A stretch of 64,000 bases of DNA from Flavobacteriales bacterium (GCA_016702645.1 JADJDP010000048.1:30255-94254); one strand, 5' to 3'. Shown: positions 8,123 through 17,021, counted from the stretch's first letter. The notes: generated from the sequence alone by a model not told the origin. Numbers and translations: made by a program.

Positions 8123-8824
8123 TCACGCCTCCGTCACCACCCCGATCGCCTTCACCACCACGCCGAGTGCAATATCGAACTGCTCTTGTGAAGTGAGATC
8201 GCTGTTGTCGATCACGAAGGCGTCAGCCGCTTGGATCAAGGGATCAGCCTTGCGTGTGGTGTCATCGGTATCGCGTCGCTCGATGTTCGCTAGGACGCTT
8301 TCGTAGTCGATATGGGCACCTCGGCCTTTGAGTTCCTGGTAGCGGCGTTGCGCACGCACATCCGGTCGTGCGGTCATGAAGAACTTCACCTCGGCATTGG
8401 GGAACACGACCGTGCCGATGTCGCGGCCGTCCATCACCACTCCGCCGCCCTTGCCAGCCTCCTGTTGCAATTGGACAAGCTTGGCCCGCACTTCCGGCAC
8501 GGGGCTCACCAGTGTCACGTTGTGGCTCACATCCATTTCGCGGATGCGATGCTCCACGTTGCGGCCATCGAGCCAGGTCTCGCTCCGCTGCGAAGCGTCA
8601 TCGTGCTTGAACCCGATGTGGATGTGCTTAAGCACGCGCAACAAAGCAGCGTGGTTCAGCACACCGTCGATCACCAGTCCGTTCTCGATCACGTAGAGCG
8701 CAACGGCGCGGTACATGGCTCCACTATCGATGTAGGTGTAGTGGAGGTGATGCGCCAGTTGCTTGGCCAATGTGCTCTTGCCGCAACTGCTGAACCCGTC
8801 GATGGCGATGGTGATCCGCTTCAC
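8123..8824 (-). CDS. cmk: Cytidylate kinase
   Basis: Transfers phosphate from ATP to CMP/dCMP. Walker A is GFSSCGKST (residues 10-18); DSGAMYRAVALY and MDGRDIGTVVFP are classic Cmk blocks, and RRYQEL begins the lid. A GTG start at 8824 (VKRITIAIDG) gives the normal N-terminus; the longer reading from a GTG at 8872 starts inside an intergenic palindromic repeat and is rejected. A TACTTTCC box at about 8830-8837 agrees with the shorter form. The porQ-cmk neighbourhood is conserved in many Bacteroidota. Confidence 0.95.
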   Translation of the reverse strand: MKRITIAIDGFSSCGKSTLAKQLAHHLHYTYIDSGAMYRAVALYVIENGLVIDGVLNHAALLRVLKHIHIGFKHDDASQRSETWLDGRNVEHRIREMDVSHNVTLVSPVPEVRAKLVQLQQEAGKGGGVVMDGRDIGTVVFPNAEVKFFMTARPDVRAQRRYQELKGRGAHIDYESVLANIERRDTDDTTRKADPLIQAADAFVIDNSDLTSQEQFDIALGVVVKAIGVVTEA

Positions 8825-8867
8825 GGCGGGGAAAGTACGGAGGGGTGCGTTGCCTTGAAGGACTGTT

Positions 8868-8935
8868 GTCACCCTGAGCCTGTCGAAGGGTGACTACGAG
8901 GTCATGGTTCGTCCTTCGACTCCGCATCCGGATGC
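8868..8935. repeat. REP-like palindromic element between cmk and porQ
   Basis: Arms GTCACCCT (8868-8875) and AGGGTGAC (8887-8894) flank a CTGAGCCTGTCGAAGG-type core. A second inverted pair is GTCGAAGG (8882-8889) with CCTTCGAC (8913-8920), and 8924-8935 is a perfect 12-base palindrome. The core string resembles a dispersed intergenic repeat known from many bacterial genomes; a related copy lies at 36981-36998. Confidence 0.7.
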
Positions 8936-8953
8936 CTCACCTGACAATGAGTC

Positions 8954-9994
8954 CTACCCTTCCTCCTTCTGGAAATCCGAGAAGCGCACCGCCAATGTGA
9001 AGGTGTTGGAAATACCGGCGAGGTTCAACTGTGAGAAGCCGTAGCTCAGGTGCAATTTGCTCACCTTCAAACCAAGCCCGAAACTGAGCCCCACGGCAGA
9101 CGGCTTATCGGCAAGAACCATTTCATCGCGTCGGCGGAAATTATAGGCTACACGCAGCATGAAATTCTTGCTCAAGAGGACCTCTGCGCTAGGCACGGTA
9201 TGCAACAAGACCTTCTTAACAGTGCTGACCTTCTCTTCGATCACCTCGCCCGTGGTGGGATCCACTTCCACAGTGGCATTGGGATCGTCGTACGTGAGGT
9301 CCCATTGCTGCAACTGCTCCATCATGAGGCCCAGCCGGAAGGGAGCGTGCTTGAACTTGTAGGTGACGCCGAGTTGCACTTGGAACGGCAGGTCCTCGCG
9401 TTCCTCGGTATAAGTGCTCGTCTGGTAACCGATGTTGCGCAACATACCCGCCACCGTAAGGCCGAGCTTCTTCTTCACGAACACACCACCGATGTCCACC
9501 GCCCACGCCGAGGCCGTGTACGTGTCCAGATTGCTGGTGATGAACTTGGCGTTCGCACCAATGCTGAAGAGGCTGTCGATGGCGCGGCCTGCTCCCACTT
9601 GGAACACGTATTCACCAGCCTGGAACTGGCCCGTCTCCAGTCCAGTCTCATCCATACGGGTGAAGGTGCCGTAGTCCACGTACTGGACCGTACCCGTGAA
9701 GGTTGTCTTGATGCTGTCGCAATGGTGCGCATAGCTGGCATAGCCCACCTTGATCCCTTCGAAATAGGGCAGATAGCTCAAGGCCACCTGCCGTCCCATA
9801 TCACGGTTCAACAGCGCCGGGTTGAAGATGCCCAGGTTGATGTCGTTGTCCTGCACCGCGATGTAGTTGCCGCCCAGCGCCGAAGAACGCGCCGAAGCGG
9901 GAATGTCCAACACACGGAAAGCGGTCTGGCCACCGAGTTGGGCGGATGCGAACGAGGACAATAGGACGAGCGGGGCGAGGATGTAGCGGCTCAT
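8954..9994 (-). CDS. porQ: Type IX secretion system protein PorQ
   Basis: Outer-membrane beta-barrel of the FadL-like type that belongs to the T9SS attachment complex with PorU, PorV and PorZ. The signal peptide SRYILAPLVLLSSFASA is followed by QLGGQTAFRVLDIPASARSSALGG, then NDINLGIFNPALLN, both hallmarks of PorQ. Length 346 residues. A TATCTTCG box lies at 10007-10014, 12 bases before the start. It neighbours cmk, queA and lon, a conserved set. Its presence agrees with the T9SS cargo proteins at 1.0, 24.6 and 33.3 kb; other secretion subunits are not in the window. Confidence 0.93.
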   Translation of the reverse strand: MSRYILAPLVLLSSFASAQLGGQTAFRVLDIPASARSSALGGNYIAVQDNDINLGIFNPALLNRDMGRQVALSYLPYFEGIKVGYASYAHHCDSIKTTFTGTVQYVDYGTFTRMDETGLETGQFQAGEYVFQVGAGRAIDSLFSIGANAKFITSNLDTYTASAWAVDIGGVFVKKKLGLTVAGMLRNIGYQTSTYTEEREDLPFQVQLGVTYKFKHAPFRLGLMMEQLQQWDLTYDDPNATVEVDPTTGEVIEEKVSTVKKVLLHTVPSAEVLLSKNFMLRVAYNFRRRDEMVLADKPSAVGLSFGLGLKVSKLHLSYGFSQLNLAGISNTFTLAVRFSDFQKEEG

Positions 9995-10038
9995 ACGCGG
10001 TGGGAACGAAGATAGGCGGAGGGTATTGTATGGGTGGA

Positions 10039-11253
10039 TCATTGACCTGCTCTTGGACGCCAAAGCAACGAACCATCCCCATAGCTCAGGAAGCGATATC
10101 CGTTGCCCAGCGCATGGTCATAGACGCCACGCCATTGTGGACCGAGGAATGCCGCTACGAGAAGAAGCAAAGTGCTACCCGGCTGGTGGAAGTTGGTGAT
10201 CAATGCGTCGGCAAAACGAAAGGTGTAGCCGGGTGCGATCAAGAGTTGTGTGCGGCCGACAAGTCGCTCCTCCCCTCGCGCTCGAAGATCTTGGATCACG
10301 GCCGCAAGCGTCTCGCTCGTTGAAGGCAGCTTGGAGCCAGCGGTCTCATAAGGCTCCCACTGCCCCACGTCCAGTTCATCCCCAGCGTTGCCTTGCAGGA
10401 GCTTTACGCCATGCCAATAGATGCTCTCCATTGTGCGCAGCGCCGTGGTGCCAACGGCCACGATCGGTCCACTGGTCTGTTGCGCGACAAGTGCCTCTAA
10501 GGTCGCAAGTGGGATCCGCACTTGTTCGTGGTGCATCGCATGTCCTTCCATCCGCTCGCTTTTCACCGGCAGGAATGTTCCCGCTCCAACGTGCAGCGTG
10601 AGCGAGGCGGTGCGCACTCCCTTCTGCCTCAACCCATCGAGCACATGCGGGGTGAAGTGCAAGCTGGCCGTGGGTGCCGCCACGGAACCATCGTGTTTTG
10701 CGAAGACCGTGTTGTACCGCTCCTTGTCCCCTTCGGAATCGGGGCGTTTCATGTACGGCGGTAGCGGAACATGGCCCATGCGTTCGAGCACTTCCGCGAA
10801 GGAAAGTTCAGCAGGCGACCATGAGAACACGATCCGCTCCGCAGCCGACCGCACGGCCTTCAGTTCAGTCCTTCCATAGTCGAAGACGAGCACCTCCCCA
10901 TCCTTCCAGCGCTTCGCGTTGCCGACGAAACACTGCCACTCACAGGTTCCTCGCTCAGCGAAGGCTTGTTCCACCGGCTTCCCATCGGCTGGCTCCAAGC
11001 ACAAGACTTCTATGCGTGCCCCAGTGAAGCGTTGGAAGACCAAGCGCGCGTTCACCACGCGGGTGTCGTTGAGGACGAGCAAGGCGTTCGGCGGAAGCTC
11101 CTCGGCCAGATCGCTGAAGCGCCGATCGGTGATCACGCCATTGCGATACACGAGCAACTTGCTCGCATCACGCTTGGCAAGCGGTTGTTGCGCAATGCGG
11201 TCCTCCGGAAGGTCGTAGGAGAAACCAGAAATGGAGATCTCGCGCGGGTGCAT
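10039..11253 (-). CDS. queA: tRNA preQ1(34) S-adenosylmethionine ribosyltransferase-isomerase
   Basis: Makes epoxyqueuosine in tRNA anticodons by moving the ribosyl part of SAM onto preQ1. Conserved blocks: YDLPEDRIAQQPL at the N-terminus, LLVLNDTRVVNAR, PLPPYMKR, VAAPTASLHFTP, TLHVGAGTF and ALITNFHQPGSTLLLLV. About 404 residues. The start at 11253 gives MHPREISISGF; an ATG three codons earlier (11262) is equally possible. Cytoplasmic; same strand as lon and porQ. Confidence 0.95.
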   Translation of the reverse strand: MHPREISISGFSYDLPEDRIAQQPLAKRDASKLLVYRNGVITDRRFSDLAEELPPNALLVLNDTRVVNARLVFQRFTGARIEVLCLEPADGKPVEQAFAERGTCEWQCFVGNAKRWKDGEVLVFDYGRTELKAVRSAAERIVFSWSPAELSFAEVLERMGHVPLPPYMKRPDSEGDKERYNTVFAKHDGSVAAPTASLHFTPHVLDGLRQKGVRTASLTLHVGAGTFLPVKSERMEGHAMHHEQVRIPLATLEALVAQQTSGPIVAVGTTALRTMESIYWHGVKLLQGNAGDELDVGQWEPYETAGSKLPSTSETLAAVIQDLRARGEERLVGRTQLLIAPGYTFRFADALITNFHQPGSTLLLLVAAFLGPQWRGVYDHALGNGYRFLSYGDGSLLWRPRAGQ

Positions 11254-11299
11254 GTGATCCATCCCGATCTTTCGGGAGACGGCGAAGATCGTGGCTGTT

Positions 11300-11335
11300 C
11301 ATGACCACATGGACACTTGCCCACATGAGCACATG
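11300..11335. repeat. CACATG-rich repeat between queA and lon
   Basis: Four CACATG/CATG-centred units with GCCCACATGAGCACATG as the clearest part, filling most of the 84-base gap. The same unit occurs in frame inside the GT9 gene at 15717-15757. Confidence 0.55.
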
Positions 11336-11337
11336 CC

Positions 11338-13788
11338 CTACGCCACCTTCAACGCGTTCTCCACCTTCTCCTTGAGCAGGGCGTGCTTCACCACCTCGAT
11401 CATCTCGGTGACATAGGTGAACTTCATGCCCTTGGTGTAGCGCGCGTCGATGTCCTCGATGTCCTTGCGGTTGTCAGCGCTCAGGATGATCTCCTTGATG
11501 CCTGCGCGCTTCGCTGCGAGGATCTTCTCCTTGATGCCACCGACCGGAAGCACACGACCGCGCAAAGTGATCTCGCCGGTCATGGCCACGAACTTGCGCA
11601 CCTTCTGCTGTGTGAACGCGCTGGCGATGCTGGTGAGCATGGTGATGCCGGCAGAAGGACCGTCCTTCGGAGTGGCACCCTCCGGAACGTGGACGTGTAC
11701 GTTCCAGCGCTTGAACACATCGGCCTCGATGCCGACGATGTCGCTGTGCGCCTTCAGGTATTCCAGCGCGATGATCGCGCTCTCCTTCATCACATCGCCC
11801 AGGTTGCCGGTGAGCGTGAGCTTGCCTTCACCCTTGGTGATGCTCGTCTCGATGAAGAGGATGTCCCCGCCAGTGGGTGTCCAAGCAAGGCCAGTGACCA
11901 CACCGGCCACGTCATTGCCTTGGTACTTGTCGCGCGCATGACTGGGGCCGTAGATCTTCACCAGATCGTCGACACCGATGGTGACATTGTATTTCTGCTT
12001 CAGCGCGATCTGCTTGGCGCGGAAGCGCACCAGTTTGGCGATCCGCTTCTCCAAAGTGCGTACACCGCTCTCATCCGTGTATTGCTCGATGATCGCCTGC
12101 AACAGACCCGGAGCGAGCTTTAGCTGCTTGGGTTTGATGCCGTTCTCCTTGAACTGCTTGGGCAACAGGTGCCGCACCGCGATCTCCACCTTCTCCTCTT
12201 CCGTGTAGCCGTTCACCTCGATGATCTCCATGCGGTCGCGCAGGGCCGGGTGGATGGTGCTGAGGCTGTTGGCCGTGGCCACGAACATCACGCGGCTCAG
12301 GTCGTAATCGATGTCCACGAAGTTGTCGTGGAAGTTGCTGTTCTGCTCGGGGTCCAACACTTCGAGCAACGCGCTCGCCGGATCCCCATGGAAGTCCTTG
12401 CCCACCTTGTCGATCTCGTCCAGAACGAACAGAGGATTGCTGGTACCAGCCTTCTTCAGGCTCTGGATCAAACGGCCGGGCATGGCACCGATGTAGGTGC
12501 GACGGTGCCCGCGGATCTCGCTCTCATCGTGCAGGCCGCCCAAGCTCATGCGCACGTACTTCCGGCCAAGGGCTTCGGCCATGCTCTTGCCCAAGCTGGT
12601 CTTACCCACGCCAGGAGGACCATAGAGGCAGATGATCGGCGCCTTCATGTCGTTCTTCAACTTCAACACGGCGAGGTGCTCGATGATGCGCTCCTTCACC
12701 TTCTCCAGTCCGAAGTGATCGCGGTCCAGGATCTTCTGGGCGTTCTTCAGTTCGAACTTGTCGTTGCTGTATTCGCCCCAAGGGAGTTCCAGCAGAAACT
12801 GCACGTAGTTGTACTGCACGCTGAACTCCGCACCGGCCGGGTTCATGCGCTGCAGCTTCAGCAGTTCCTTGTCGAAGACCTCCGACACTTTGAGCGACCA
12901 CTTTTTCTTGGCCGCCTTCATGCGCATCTCCTCCAGTTCCGTCTCGATGGGGTTGCCACCGAGTTCGTCCTGGATGGTCTTCATCTGCTGGTGCAGGAAG
13001 TACTCACGCTGCTGGCGATCCACCTCGGTGCGCACCTTGCTCTGGATCTCGTTCTTCATCTGGAGCATCTGCAGCTCCTTCGTCAGGTGTGCGAGCAAGA
13101 GACTGGCACGTTCGCGCAGATCGGCGACCTCGAGCATCTTTTGCTTCTCGGCCACCTCCGCGTTCATGTTGCTGCTGATGAAGTTCACCAGGAAGCTCGG
13201 GCTGTCGATGTTCTTGAGCGCGAACTGAGCCTCCGTGGGGATCTGCGGACTTTGTTTGATGATCTCGGTCGCGAGGTCCTTCAACGAACTTACCAAGGCG
13301 TGGAAGCTCTTGTCGTCCTTCGCGGGGCGGATCTCCTCGAACTCCTTCACGCGTGCTGTGAAGTAGGGATCCAGCTTCACCATCTCCATCACCTCGAAGC
13401 GCTTCTTGCCTTGGATGATGGCCGTGGTGCTGCCATCCGGCATGCGCAACATGCGGATGATGGTGGCGATGGTGCCCACCTTGTTAAGGTCCTCGGCGCG
13501 CGGCTCTTCGATCTGACCGTCCTTCTGGCTCACGACGCCGAGCGTCTTGTTGCCGCGATACACGTCCTGGATCAACCGGATGCTGCGATCCCGACCGACC
13601 GTGATGGGGATCACCACACCCGGGAACAACACCGTATTGCGAAGCGGAAGGATCGGGAGCTCGGGCGGAGTGGTCTCCGCGTTCATCTGCTCCTCGTCCT
13701 CCGCAGTGATGAGGGGAATGAGTTCGGTCTCGTTCTCGAGGGCTTCGCTGCTGAAAAGGTTCGGGTCGCTATGGAGAATGTCGTTCAT
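11338..13788 (-). CDS. lon: ATP-dependent protease Lon
   Basis: Cytosolic AAA+ serine protease of 816 residues. The LON substrate domain begins near residue 43 (LPILPLRNTVLFPGVVIPITVGR); Walker A GPPGVGKTS is at about 390-398; Walker B FVLDEIDKVG follows. The proteolytic domain has the catalytic Ser in PKDGPSAGITM and Lys in GGIKEKILAAKRAG. An acidic 40-residue N-terminal extension is typical for Bacteroidota. No heat-shock operator was recognised in the 142 bases upstream. Confidence 0.98.
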   Translation of the reverse strand: MNDILHSDPNLFSSEALENETELIPLITAEDEEQMNAETTPPELPILPLRNTVLFPGVVIPITVGRDRSIRLIQDVYRGNKTLGVVSQKDGQIEEPRAEDLNKVGTIATIIRMLRMPDGSTTAIIQGKKRFEVMEMVKLDPYFTARVKEFEEIRPAKDDKSFHALVSSLKDLATEIIKQSPQIPTEAQFALKNIDSPSFLVNFISSNMNAEVAEKQKMLEVADLRERASLLLAHLTKELQMLQMKNEIQSKVRTEVDRQQREYFLHQQMKTIQDELGGNPIETELEEMRMKAAKKKWSLKVSEVFDKELLKLQRMNPAGAEFSVQYNYVQFLLELPWGEYSNDKFELKNAQKILDRDHFGLEKVKERIIEHLAVLKLKNDMKAPIICLYGPPGVGKTSLGKSMAEALGRKYVRMSLGGLHDESEIRGHRRTYIGAMPGRLIQSLKKAGTSNPLFVLDEIDKVGKDFHGDPASALLEVLDPEQNSNFHDNFVDIDYDLSRVMFVATANSLSTIHPALRDRMEIIEVNGYTEEEKVEIAVRHLLPKQFKENGIKPKQLKLAPGLLQAIIEQYTDESGVRTLEKRIAKLVRFRAKQIALKQKYNVTIGVDDLVKIYGPSHARDKYQGNDVAGVVTGLAWTPTGGDILFIETSITKGEGKLTLTGNLGDVMKESAIIALEYLKAHSDIVGIEADVFKRWNVHVHVPEGATPKDGPSAGITMLTSIASAFTQQKVRKFVAMTGEITLRGRVLPVGGIKEKILAAKRAGIKEIILSADNRKDIEDIDARYTKGMKFTYVTEMIEVVKHALLKEKVENALKVA

Positions 13789-13930
13789 CGACAGAATGGG
13801 GTCAGGATGTCAGGCGCTAAGGTACCGCCCGTGCCACCCTCTGCTAGAACGTGGTTTTTCAACAGGCGTTGCCGCCGAGGTCAACCACTGTGCCGGTCAT
13901 TCTTGGGCTGACAGATGGGCAGCAAGGCCT

Positions 13931-14341
13931 TTATCCCTTCGACATCCACCCTTGTAGGATGATCGTGGCGCTGATGCGATCCAACTGGCCCTTCTCGCGA
14001 CGTGCCATTCGTCCTTTCCCACTGGCCATCAGCGTCTGCTGTGCCATGCGGCTGGTGAAACGCTCATCCACGGTCTCCACGAACTTGTCCGGGAAGGTCG
14101 CCCGCAGTGCTTGGACGAAGGCATGAACGTTGGCAGTAATGTAGGTGGCACTTCCGTCAAGGTTGGAAGGGAGGCCCACCACAAAGCCATCCACCGCCAC
14201 CTTCGCTGTATACGCCTTCAAGTAGTCCATCAGCTTCACCGATTCCACCGTATCCAATGCGGTGGCGATGATGCGCAATGGATCCGTCACGGCAAGCCCA
14301 GTACGTTTCAGTCCGAAGTCGATGGCAATGACACGTGGCAT
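13931..14341 (-). CDS. ruvX: Holliday junction resolvase-like protein YqgF/RuvX
   Basis: RNase H-fold nuclease of 136 residues linked to Holliday-junction resolution and pre-16S rRNA maturation. The acidic motif IAIDFGLKRTGLAVTD opens the protein; VVGLPSNLDGS and ETVDERFTSRMA are the other family blocks. It is divergent from dapD with 44 bases between starts, and each gene has its own -7-like box four bases before its ATG. Confidence 0.93.
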   Translation of the reverse strand: MPRVIAIDFGLKRTGLAVTDPLRIIATALDTVESVKLMDYLKAYTAKVAVDGFVVGLPSNLDGSATYITANVHAFVQALRATFPDKFVETVDERFTSRMAQQTLMASGKGRMARREKGQLDRISATIILQGWMSKG

Positions 14342-14345
14342 CGGC

Positions 14346-14381
14346 CAAAGGTCGGCGAAGTCAGCCCGGCGTTCATCTTTG
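14346..14381. promoter_or_regulatory. Back-to-back promoters for ruvX and dapD
   Basis: GACCTTTG on the minus strand (14346-14353) lies four bases from the ruvX ATG; CATCTTTG on the plus strand (14374-14381) lies four bases from the dapD ATG. Both resemble the TAnnTTTG element and imply leaderless or near-leaderless messages. Confidence 0.45.
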
Positions 14382-14385
14382 CGCC

Positions 14386-15195
14386 ATGCACGAATTGATC
14401 GAGAAGGCCTGGGAGGACCGCGCCATGCTGCGCGACCCCGAAGTGGTGATGGCCATTGAGCGCGTGGTGGAGGAATTGGATCGCGGGGTTGTGCGCGTAG
14501 CAGAGCCTGATGGCGGCGGTGGATGGAAGGTGAACGATTGGGTGAAGAAGGCCGTGATCATGTACTTCCCGATCAAGCAGATGCACACCTTCGAAGTGGG
14601 TCCGCTGGAGTTCCACGACAAGATCCCGCTGAAGAAGCGATATGCACAACTCGGCGTGCGCGTGGTACCGCATGCGGTGGCACGTCATGGAAGCTACCTC
14701 GCGCCGGGTGTGATCCTCATGCCCAGTTACGTGAACATCGGCGCGTATGTGGACGAAGGCACCATGGTGGACACTTGGGCCACCGTGGGTAGTTGCGCGC
14801 AGATCGGTAAGCACGTACACCTGAGCGGTGGCGTGGGTATCGGCGGCGTGCTGGAACCTGTGCAGGCAGCGCCGGTCATCATCGAGGACGGTTGTTTCAT
14901 CGGATCACGCGCCGTCGTGGTGGAAGGCGTGCGCGTATGCAGCGAAGCAGTGCTCGGTGCCAACGTGGTGCTCACGGCCAGCACGCGCATCATCGACGTG
15001 ACGGGTCCTGAACCAAAGGAGATGAAAGGCATTGTGCCCTCGCGTTCTGTCGTGATCCCTGGCACCGTGCCGAAGAAGTTCGCAGCAGGCGAATACGGCG
15101 TGCCCTGTGCGCTCATCATCGGTCAGCGAAAAGAGAGCACCGACAAGAAGACCTCGCTCAACGAAGCACTTCGTGAGCACAACGTGGCCGTCTGA
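14386..15195 (+). CDS. dapD: Tetrahydrodipicolinate N-succinyltransferase
   Basis: Succinyl-CoA-dependent step of lysine and meso-diaminopimelate synthesis. The 269-residue chain has the N-terminal helical part (WEDRAML, GWKVNDWVKKAVIMYFPI) and a left-handed beta-helix of hexapeptide repeats (IGAYVDEGTMVDTWATVGSCAQIGKHVHL, GGVGIGGVLEPVQAAPVIIEDGCFIGS). The ATG at 14386 fits family length and sits directly after the promoter box; the upstream extension from 14335 overlaps ruvX and is rejected. Confidence 0.97.
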   Translation: MHELIEKAWEDRAMLRDPEVVMAIERVVEELDRGVVRVAEPDGGGGWKVNDWVKKAVIMYFPIKQMHTFEVGPLEFHDKIPLKKRYAQLGVRVVPHAVARHGSYLAPGVILMPSYVNIGAYVDEGTMVDTWATVGSCAQIGKHVHLSGGVGIGGVLEPVQAAPVIIEDGCFIGSRAVVVEGVRVCSEAVLGANVVLTASTRIIDVTGPEPKEMKGIVPSRSVVIPGTVPKKFAAGEYGVPCALIIGQRKESTDKKTSLNEALREHNVAV

Positions 15196-15202
15196 ACAAG
15201 CC

Positions 15203-15229
15203 GCAAAGACGCGAAGGCGCAAAGAAGGG
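15203..15229 (+). repeat. CGCAAAG-type dispersed repeat forming the GT9 leader
   Basis: CCGCAAAGACGCGAAGGCGC followed by AAAGAAGG fills the space between the dapD stop and the GT9 ATG. The unit CGCAAAG/CGCGAAG is repeated three times. It resembles a dispersed sequence seen in many bacterial genomes; its AAGAAGGG end sits at a ribosome-binding-site position. Confidence 0.5.
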
Positions 15230-16222
15230 ATGAGCAAACAGTTCCTCGTCATCCAGACCGCCTTCCTGGGCGATGCCGTGTTGGTGACGAGCATCGTCGA
15301 AAAGCTCCATGCCTTCTTTCCGGACGCGGCGATCGACCTCGTCGTGCGAAAAGGGAACGAGGGGCTGTTCGATCAGCATCCCTTCTTGCGTCGGCTGCAC
15401 ATTTGGGATAAACGCAAGGGCAAAACGAAGGCGCTCTTCAACTTGATAGGTGCACTGCGCAAGACGGAATACGAACACATCATCAACGCACAACGCTTCT
15501 TCAGCACGGGATTGATGACCATTCTCGCCCGAGGGAAAGAAAAGATCGGCTACGACAAGAATCCGCTCAGCTTCCTGTTCACGCGCAAGGTGAAGCATGT
15601 GATCGGGGATGGGCGACACGAAGTGGACCGGCTGAATGCGTTGATCGAGCACCTGACCGACGGATCACGGCCATTGCCTCGCCTCTACCCTGCAGAAAAA
15701 CACCAGGCAGAGGCTCATGCCCACATGGGCACATGGTCACATGGGCACATGTCCTACGTCTGCATCGCACCAGCCTCCGTTTGGTTCACCAAGCAGTGGC
15801 CCGAGGAGAAGTGGGGCGAGCTGATCACGTCCCTACCATCGAACCTTCGCGTGCTGCTCATCGGTGCGCCAGGAGATGTTCCGATGTGCGAACGCATCGT
15901 GAAAGCGTCAGGTCGTGGCGAGATCCTCGCAGGCAAGCTCTCGCTCCTCGCTACGGCAGCGCTGATGGAGCGCGCTATGATGAACTATGTGAACGACAGC
16001 GCCCCACTGCACATCACCAGTGCGATGAACGCGCCGGCAACGGCGGTCTTCTGCAGCACAGTACCCGCGTTCGGCTTCGGTCCGCTGCGCGAGAACGGTC
16101 GCATCGTGGAAACCAGCGAGAAGCTCGATTGCCGACCTTGTGGATTGCATGGATACAAGGCGTGTCCGAAGGGGCATTTCAAATGCGCATTATCGATAGA
16201 TCCTAGCATAGCATTGACCTAG
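15230..16222 (+). CDS. Glycosyltransferase family 9 (heptosyltransferase-like)
   Basis: GT-B enzyme of 330 residues, probably adding a sugar to lipopolysaccharide core from the cytoplasmic face. N-terminal Rossmann half: FLVIQTAFLGDAVLVTSIVEKL, the usual GT9 opening. C-terminal half: APASVWFTKQWPEEKWGELI, then VNDSAPLHITSAMNAPATAVF, the donor-site motif. Between the halves (about residues 162-178) lies AHMGTWSHGHM, encoded by a CACATG repeat that also occurs between genes at 11.3 kb. The C-terminus has four cysteines (CRPCGLHG, ACPKGHFKC). Second gene of the dapD transcript. Confidence 0.9.
   Translation: MSKQFLVIQTAFLGDAVLVTSIVEKLHAFFPDAAIDLVVRKGNEGLFDQHPFLRRLHIWDKRKGKTKALFNLIGALRKTEYEHIINAQRFFSTGLMTILARGKEKIGYDKNPLSFLFTRKVKHVIGDGRHEVDRLNALIEHLTDGSRPLPRLYPAEKHQAEAHAHMGTWSHGHMSYVCIAPASVWFTKQWPEEKWGELITSLPSNLRVLLIGAPGDVPMCERIVKASGRGEILAGKLSLLATAALMERAMMNYVNDSAPLHITSAMNAPATAVFCSTVPAFGFGPLRENGRIVETSEKLDCRPCGLHGYKACPKGHFKCALSIDPSIALT
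15717..15757 (+). repeat. CACATG repeat in frame inside the GT9 gene
   Basis: Four CACATG units (GCCCACATGGGCACATGG and onward) encode the His/Met/Gly stretch between the two Rossmann halves. Length is compatible with the reading frame and the gene continues normally on both sides. Confidence 0.65.
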
Positions 16223-16241
16223 ACCACCTGACCTTCGCAGC

Positions 16242-17021
16242 ATGACCTACGAGAAGCTCCTCTTCACCACCGCCGACGGTGTGGCCACGCTCACCCTCAA
16301 CCGGCCGGACAAGCTCAACAGCTTCGACCGGCAGATGTCAATGGAGGTGATCCATGCTTTGGACACGTGCGCAGCGGATGCGACCGTGCGCGCCATGCTC
16401 ATCACTGGAGCTGGGCGCGCTTTCTCAGCAGGTCAGGATCTGGCCGAGGCGATCGCGCCCGGAACCAAGATCGAGGACATCCTCACCACGCAATACAACC
16501 CGATCGTGCGCCGCATCCGTGATCTGAAAAAGCCGGTGATCGCAGCGGTGAACGGTGTTGCCGCAGGAGCTGGCGCGAACATCGCCTTCGCGTGCGACCT
16601 GGTTATCGCAGCAGAGAGCGCCAGCTTCATCCAGAGCTTCATCAACATCGGCTTGATCCCCGACAGCGGCGGCACCTTCACCCTACCCCGGCTCGTGGGC
16701 ATGCAACGCGCGTTCGGACAGATGATACTCGCACCGAAGGTGACCGCTAAGGAAGCCGAAGCTCAGGGAATGATCTGGAAATGCGCCGGCGATACCGAAT
16801 TGATGAACGAGGCTGCTGCGCTTGCTCAGAAGCTCGCGGTCATGCCAACAAAGGCCATCGCGCTCACCAAGGAAGCGTTGAACCGCTCGATGACGAACAG
16901 CCTCACCCAGCAGCTCGATGTGGAGAACGAACTGCAGACGATCGCGGGCCGCAGCCATGACTACAGCGAAGGCGTAAAGGCGTTCCTGGAGAAAAGGAAA
17001 CCGGTGTATCGGGGAGACTGA
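16242..17021 (+). CDS. paaG: Enoyl-CoA hydratase/isomerase, PaaG-like
   Basis: Crotonase-fold enzyme of 259 residues. The oxyanion-hole stretches are GRAFSAGQDL and NGVAAGAGANIAFACD, and GLIPDSGGTFTLPRLVG places Asp141 where PaaG isomerases of the phenylacetate pathway keep their catalytic acid. The usual hydratase glutamate pair is not evident, which favours an isomerase. Next to paaH, 34 bases apart on the same strand. No other paa genes are in the window, so a role in general beta-oxidation is an alternative. Confidence 0.85.
   Translation: MTYEKLLFTTADGVATLTLNRPDKLNSFDRQMSMEVIHALDTCAADATVRAMLITGAGRAFSAGQDLAEAIAPGTKIEDILTTQYNPIVRRIRDLKKPVIAAVNGVAAGAGANIAFACDLVIAAESASFIQSFINIGLIPDSGGTFTLPRLVGMQRAFGQMILAPKVTAKEAEAQGMIWKCAGDTELMNEAAALAQKLAVMPTKAIALTKEALNRSMTNSLTQQLDVENELQTIAGRSHDYSEGVKAFLEKRKPVYRGD

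Noticed and set aside
8825..8872. Longer cmk beginning at the GTG at 8872
   Set aside because: Start lies in a REP-like element; the 8824 GTG gives the family N-terminus and has a promoter box at the right distance.
12169..13911. 580-residue open frame on the plus strand opposite lon
   Set aside because: Long antisense frames are expected at this GC content; the product is His/Leu/Gln/Val-rich with no family pattern, while the minus strand is clearly Lon.
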